Assembly (NCBI GenBank): GCA_002352445.1
Contig: DEIL01000321.1
Span: 1 to 16,908 of the forward strand
Direction: 5' to 3'
Source: Desulfobulbaceae bacterium UBA2775
GTDB lineage: Bacteria > Desulfobacterota > Desulfobulbia > Desulfobulbales > Desulfocapsaceae
DNA: 16,908 nt
Part shown: piece by piece, positions 14,038 through 16,908 of the stretch
Numbering within the stretch: the stretch's first letter is position 1
Layout of the letters: every line of letters begins with the position of its first letter
Notes under the pieces: model-generated
What the model saw: only the letters and a program-made list of their open reading frames with translations
Databases searched by the model: none
Told to the model about the DNA's origin: nothing
Program-made: the position numbers and the translations under genes

Positions 14038-16908
14038 TTAGCTGGACTCGCAGTACGACTCAATCTTAGCCGTTATATTTCTATCTTCGAACCGACCCAT
14101 AAAAATTGTCTTTGCCGGACACTCAGCCACACAAATACCACATCCCTGACAAAGTGCAGGATTTATCTCCGCGCTATGCTCATCGTTGATAAAAGGCACT
14201 CCGTATGGACAGGCCCGCACACATGTAAGACAGACTGCACAATTGGTAGGATCAACCTTGGAAATCACTCCGGACATTTTCAAACTTGTCTGGGAGAGAA
14301 TAGTTGTCGCCCTTGCTACTGCAGCCTGGGCTTGAGCAATTGCCTCCCCGGAACTTTTCGGTCCATGGACCGTTCCTGCCATAAAAAGTCCCTCGCTGGG
14401 CAGATCAACCGGTCGAAGTTTGGCATGGGCCTCAATGAAAAATCCATCTTCACTTCGAGGCACTCTCAGCATCGATGCCAGTTCTTCCGCATCTCTTGGC
14501 TGCATGCCGGTTGAGAGCACAAGATAATCGGCTCTGATATTTACAGGCAACCTGATTGAAGGATCGGTCACCGTAACCTCGACCCCGCTCTCTTCAGCAG
14601 TTATCGCGGGCTGATTAGTCTCAGGGTCGTAGCGAATAAAATTTATCCCCACCATACGGGCCCGACGATATTCAATTTCTCCCAGCCCATAGCATCGCAT
14701 ATCACGATAGAGAACATCAACCCGTGCTTCCGGATACATCTTCTTAAAACGCAGTCCGTTTTTAACAGCCTGATTACAGCAGACCCGCGAACAGTAAGGC
14801 AGATGCTCCTTATCCCTGGAACCGGCGCATTGCAGCATCACCACTCTTGCATGACGCCAATCTTCTTCATTGCTGTCTTCAAGAGTCGACTCAAAATCGG
14901 TCTGGGTCATAACTGTATCGACCGTACCCAGACCATACAATTCAGGGCGGGCCTCTTCGGCTCCCGTTGCCACAAGTATCGCTCCATGCTGCAGGATTCT
15001 TGTACCACCGGACGGAGTCATTATTTCTGTTTCAAATGAGCCGACAAAACCGGACTGTTCCACAACTTCGCTGGAGGTGAAGATCTTAATTCGGTCCTCT
15101 CCTAGAAGCTTTTCTTTCAAATCATGCAAGTATTCATCAAAAACCTGCCCGTCGACAGTACGCTTGAGCCTGAGAAGCTGACCTCCCAATTCAGGCTCCC
15201 TCTCCACAAGCCAGACGCCATAACCTTGGCGAGCGACTTCCAGTGCAGCTGTCATGCCTGATATACCACCACCAACTATCAGTATACGGGCATCAACATC
15301 AAACTCCAGCTCCTGCAGTGGTTCAGCTGCCGCTGCATTCGCCACACCCATACGTGTTAAACGTTTAGCCTTTTCCGTGGCAAGTTCCGGCTCGGTGGGA
15401 TGCACCCAGCTGCACTGATCACGGATATTAGCCATTTCAAAGAAATACTTATTAATTCCAGATTCCTGGAGCGTAGACATAAAGAGTGGTTCATGGGTAG
15501 ACGGTGAACAGGCAGACGTGACAATCCTGTTCAATCGATGCTCTTTAATAATGTCTTTCATCCGTTCCTGGGAATCCTGAGAACAGGTATAAAGAGGTTT
15601 ATCCGTATATACCACTCCGGGCAGCGTCTTTGCATATTCCATAACGGCATTAACATCAACCACCGAAGCAATGTTTGTGCCGCAGTGACAGATAAAAACT
15701 CCTATTCGAAGTTCCTCATCCTCGCCAATCTCCCTTTCATCAGGGAGCTTTTCAGCAGTTACCAGACTGTCTCTGGCTTCGGCCAGACCGGCAGATGCAG
15801 CCTCAGCTGCAGCAGAGGCCTCAACCACCGTTTCAGGAATATCCTTAGGACCGTTTATAGCCCCGCCGACAAATACTCCCGGTCGAGAAGTGGCCAGCGG
15901 ACTAAAGTGATCCGTTACCGCAAAACCGTATCGGTCTACTTCGATCTCCAGTTGTTCAGCAAGTTTTTTTGTTGATTCAGAGACCTGCAGCCCGACAGAG
16001 AGTACAACCATATCAAATATCTCGGATTGTCTCTGCCCTGATTCATCAACGTATCTCAACTCCAGATCACCGGTTTGGGGGTCTTCAAAGACTCTGCTGA
16101 CCATGGCCCGTACAAAACGAACATTGCTGTCCTGTACGCGGGTAATATAGTCATCAAAATTTTTGCCGAATGAGCGCATATCTATATAGAATATGGTTGG
16201 CTCAATGGATGAATCATGCTCCCGGGCAATAAATGCCTCTTTTGCCGCATACATACAGCAGACAGAAGAGCAATAGTCTCTGTCACATGAGTGATCTCTA
16301 GACCCTACACACTGAATCCAGGCAATTTTTTTCGGATGGGTCCCATCCCCCGGCCTGATCACAGTTCCAGTGGTCGGCCCGGAAGCGGAAAGAAATCGTT
16401 CAAACTCGATGGAGGTGACGACATTTTTATAGAGGCCATAGCCAAACTCGCCTCTCGTCTCTGCATTAAAAACCTCAATACCTGGTGAAAAGATGACCGA
16501 ACCTATTTTAATCTCTTTTTCGGTCTCCACGTGAGTGTAATGGATGGCACCCACGCCACAGATTGATTGACAGGTTCCGCAGGCACCACTGTTTAATTTA
16601 ACACAACTCTCTTCGTCAATGGTGGGTACACGGGGAACTGCCTGCGGATAATGGATATTTACAGGTTTTCTGCTGTTCAGGTTTTCATTGAAGGTATTCA
16701 GGAGTGGTCTGGGCTGTCGATTACTGACACTGTCTATATCCAGAAAGCCAACGGGACAGACTGAGACACAGCCGCCACAAACCTGACAGATGTCTACCCC
16801 AGCCTCGATTCCCTCTTCCACCATTTTCAAAGCGCCGATTTTCATCACCTTGTCACAGGTGATCACACAGAGACCACAACGAATACAGTCGGTATCCTGC
16901 CCATCGCC
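14038..16908 (-). CDS. HdrA-type flavin/iron-sulfur electron-transfer protein with tandem HdrA units, 5' end outside the window
   Basis: The frame is open to the right edge, with 956 residues visible; the apparent start at 16866 is only a GTG inside a cluster motif. N-terminal to it stand CIRCGLCVITC (Cys8-18) and CQVCGGCVSVCP (Cys41-51), two [4Fe-4S] sites, and then an inserted CxxxxxxxCGTCQSIC site. Residues up to about 390 form the C-terminal part of one HdrA unit (QCVGSRD...YCSSVCC, then GVFVGGAINGPKDIPETVVEAS). A complete second unit follows, starting near 400 (RIGVFICHCG), with ACSPSTHEPLF, the FAD motif VGGGISG at about 546-551, QCAGSRD...YCSRVCC and GLFMAGTVHGPK. The C-terminus has two [4Fe-4S] motifs, CAVCLTCVRACP and CQGCGICVAECP. 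HdrA proteins bifurcate or pass electrons with MvhD; here the likely partner is MetV/MetF. No in-frame TGA occurs in the visible part, and the expected Cys are present. Confidence 0.9.
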   Translation of the reverse strand, partial: GDGQDTDCIRCGLCVITCDKVMKIGALKMVEEGIEAGVDICQVCGGCVSVCPVGFLDIDSVSNRQPRPLLNTFNENLNSRKPVNIHYPQAVPRVPTIDEESCVKLNSGACGTCQSICGVGAIHYTHVETEKEIKIGSVIFSPGIEVFNAETRGEFGYGLYKNVVTSIEFERFLSASGPTTGTVIRPGDGTHPKKIAWIQCVGSRDHSCDRDYCSSVCCMYAAKEAFIAREHDSSIEPTIFYIDMRSFGKNFDDYITRVQDSNVRFVRAMVSRVFEDPQTGDLELRYVDESGQRQSEIFDMVVLSVGLQVSESTKKLAEQLEIEVDRYGFAVTDHFSPLATSRPGVFVGGAINGPKDIPETVVEASAAAEAASAGLAEARDSLVTAEKLPDEREIGEDEELRIGVFICHCGTNIASVVDVNAVMEYAKTLPGVVYTDKPLYTCSQDSQERMKDIIKEHRLNRIVTSACSPSTHEPLFMSTLQESGINKYFFEMANIRDQCSWVHPTEPELATEKAKRLTRMGVANAAAAEPLQELEFDVDARILIVGGGISGMTAALEVARQGYGVWLVEREPELGGQLLRLKRTVDGQVFDEYLHDLKEKLLGEDRIKIFTSSEVVEQSGFVGSFETEIMTPSGGTRILQHGAILVATGAEEARPELYGLGTVDTVMTQTDFESTLEDSNEEDWRHARVVMLQCAGSRDKEHLPYCSRVCCNQAVKNGLRFKKMYPEARVDVLYRDMRCYGLGEIEYRRARMVGINFIRYDPETNQPAITAEESGVEVTVTDPSIRLPVNIRADYLVLSTGMQPRDAEELASMLRVPRSEDGFFIEAHAKLRPVDLPSEGLFMAGTVHGPKSSGEAIAQAQAAVARATTILSQTSLKMSGVISKVDPTNCAVCLTCVRACPYGVPFINDEHSAEINPALCQGCGICVAECPAKTIFMGRFEDRNITAKIESYCESS

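Noticed and set aside
16864..16866. GTG at 16866 as the start of the HdrA-type protein
   Set aside because: It lies inside a CxxCxxCxxxC motif whose first three Cys are upstream in the same open frame, so the gene continues beyond the right edge.
1..16908. CRISPR array, tRNA or rRNA genes
   Set aside because: No regularly spaced direct repeats and no tRNA cloverleaf or rRNA sequence were noticed by eye; a tRNA-Sec gene in particular is not seen here.

Overview
The window looks like chromosomal DNA from an anaerobic sulfate-reducing or syntrophic member of the Desulfobacterota (former Deltaproteobacteria). This is inferred from gene content: a methylene-tetrahydrofolate reductase module of the MetF/MetV/MvhD/HdrA type, a selenocysteine codon, a pyrogallol-phloroglucinol-transhydroxylase-like molybdenum enzyme and an ADP-forming acyl-CoA synthetase. 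The species cannot be named from the sequence alone. Almost every gene is on the minus strand, so each cluster reads from right to left. The exception is one IclR-type regulator on the plus strand.

Left block (1-7716, minus strand). A catabolic cluster starts at a divergent promoter region. It encodes the large and small subunits of a cytoplasmic transhydroxylase-like molybdopterin enzyme, a small cupin, a short-chain dehydrogenase/reductase, the beta and alpha subunits of an ADP-forming acyl-CoA synthetase, and an enoyl-CoA hydratase cut by the left edge. The likely theme is anaerobic breakdown of a polyhydroxylated aromatic or related compound: hydroxyl rearrangement or hydroxylation, reduction, then CoA chemistry and ATP recovery. 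The substrate is unknown. A divergent IclR-family regulator (8131-8913, plus) and two inverted repeats near a good minus-strand promoter suggest inducible control.

Middle (8914-9819). This part holds a 246-bp palindromic MITE-like element, a gene for a small two-helix membrane protein, and a gene-free stretch with a hairpin and a run of ten G.

Right block (9820-16908, minus strand). This is an electron-transfer and C1 module: a tandem HdrA-type flavin/iron-sulfur protein cut by the right edge, mvhD, metV and metF. Two signalling genes follow, a single-domain response regulator and a REC-PAS-histidine kinase hybrid. The metF/metV product reduces methylene-THF to methyl-THF (or the reverse during acetyl-CoA oxidation), and MvhD/HdrA would pass or bifurcate electrons.

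The main discovery is that mvhD is longer than a standard ORF call shows. An in-frame TGA at 13826-13828 is best read as selenocysteine. Reading through it restores a complete N-terminus with a CxxU motif, a well-placed ribosome binding site and a SECIS-like hairpin just downstream. A second point of interest is that the transhydroxylase-like large subunit keeps nearly the whole known active site but appears to have Glu in place of one active-site Trp.
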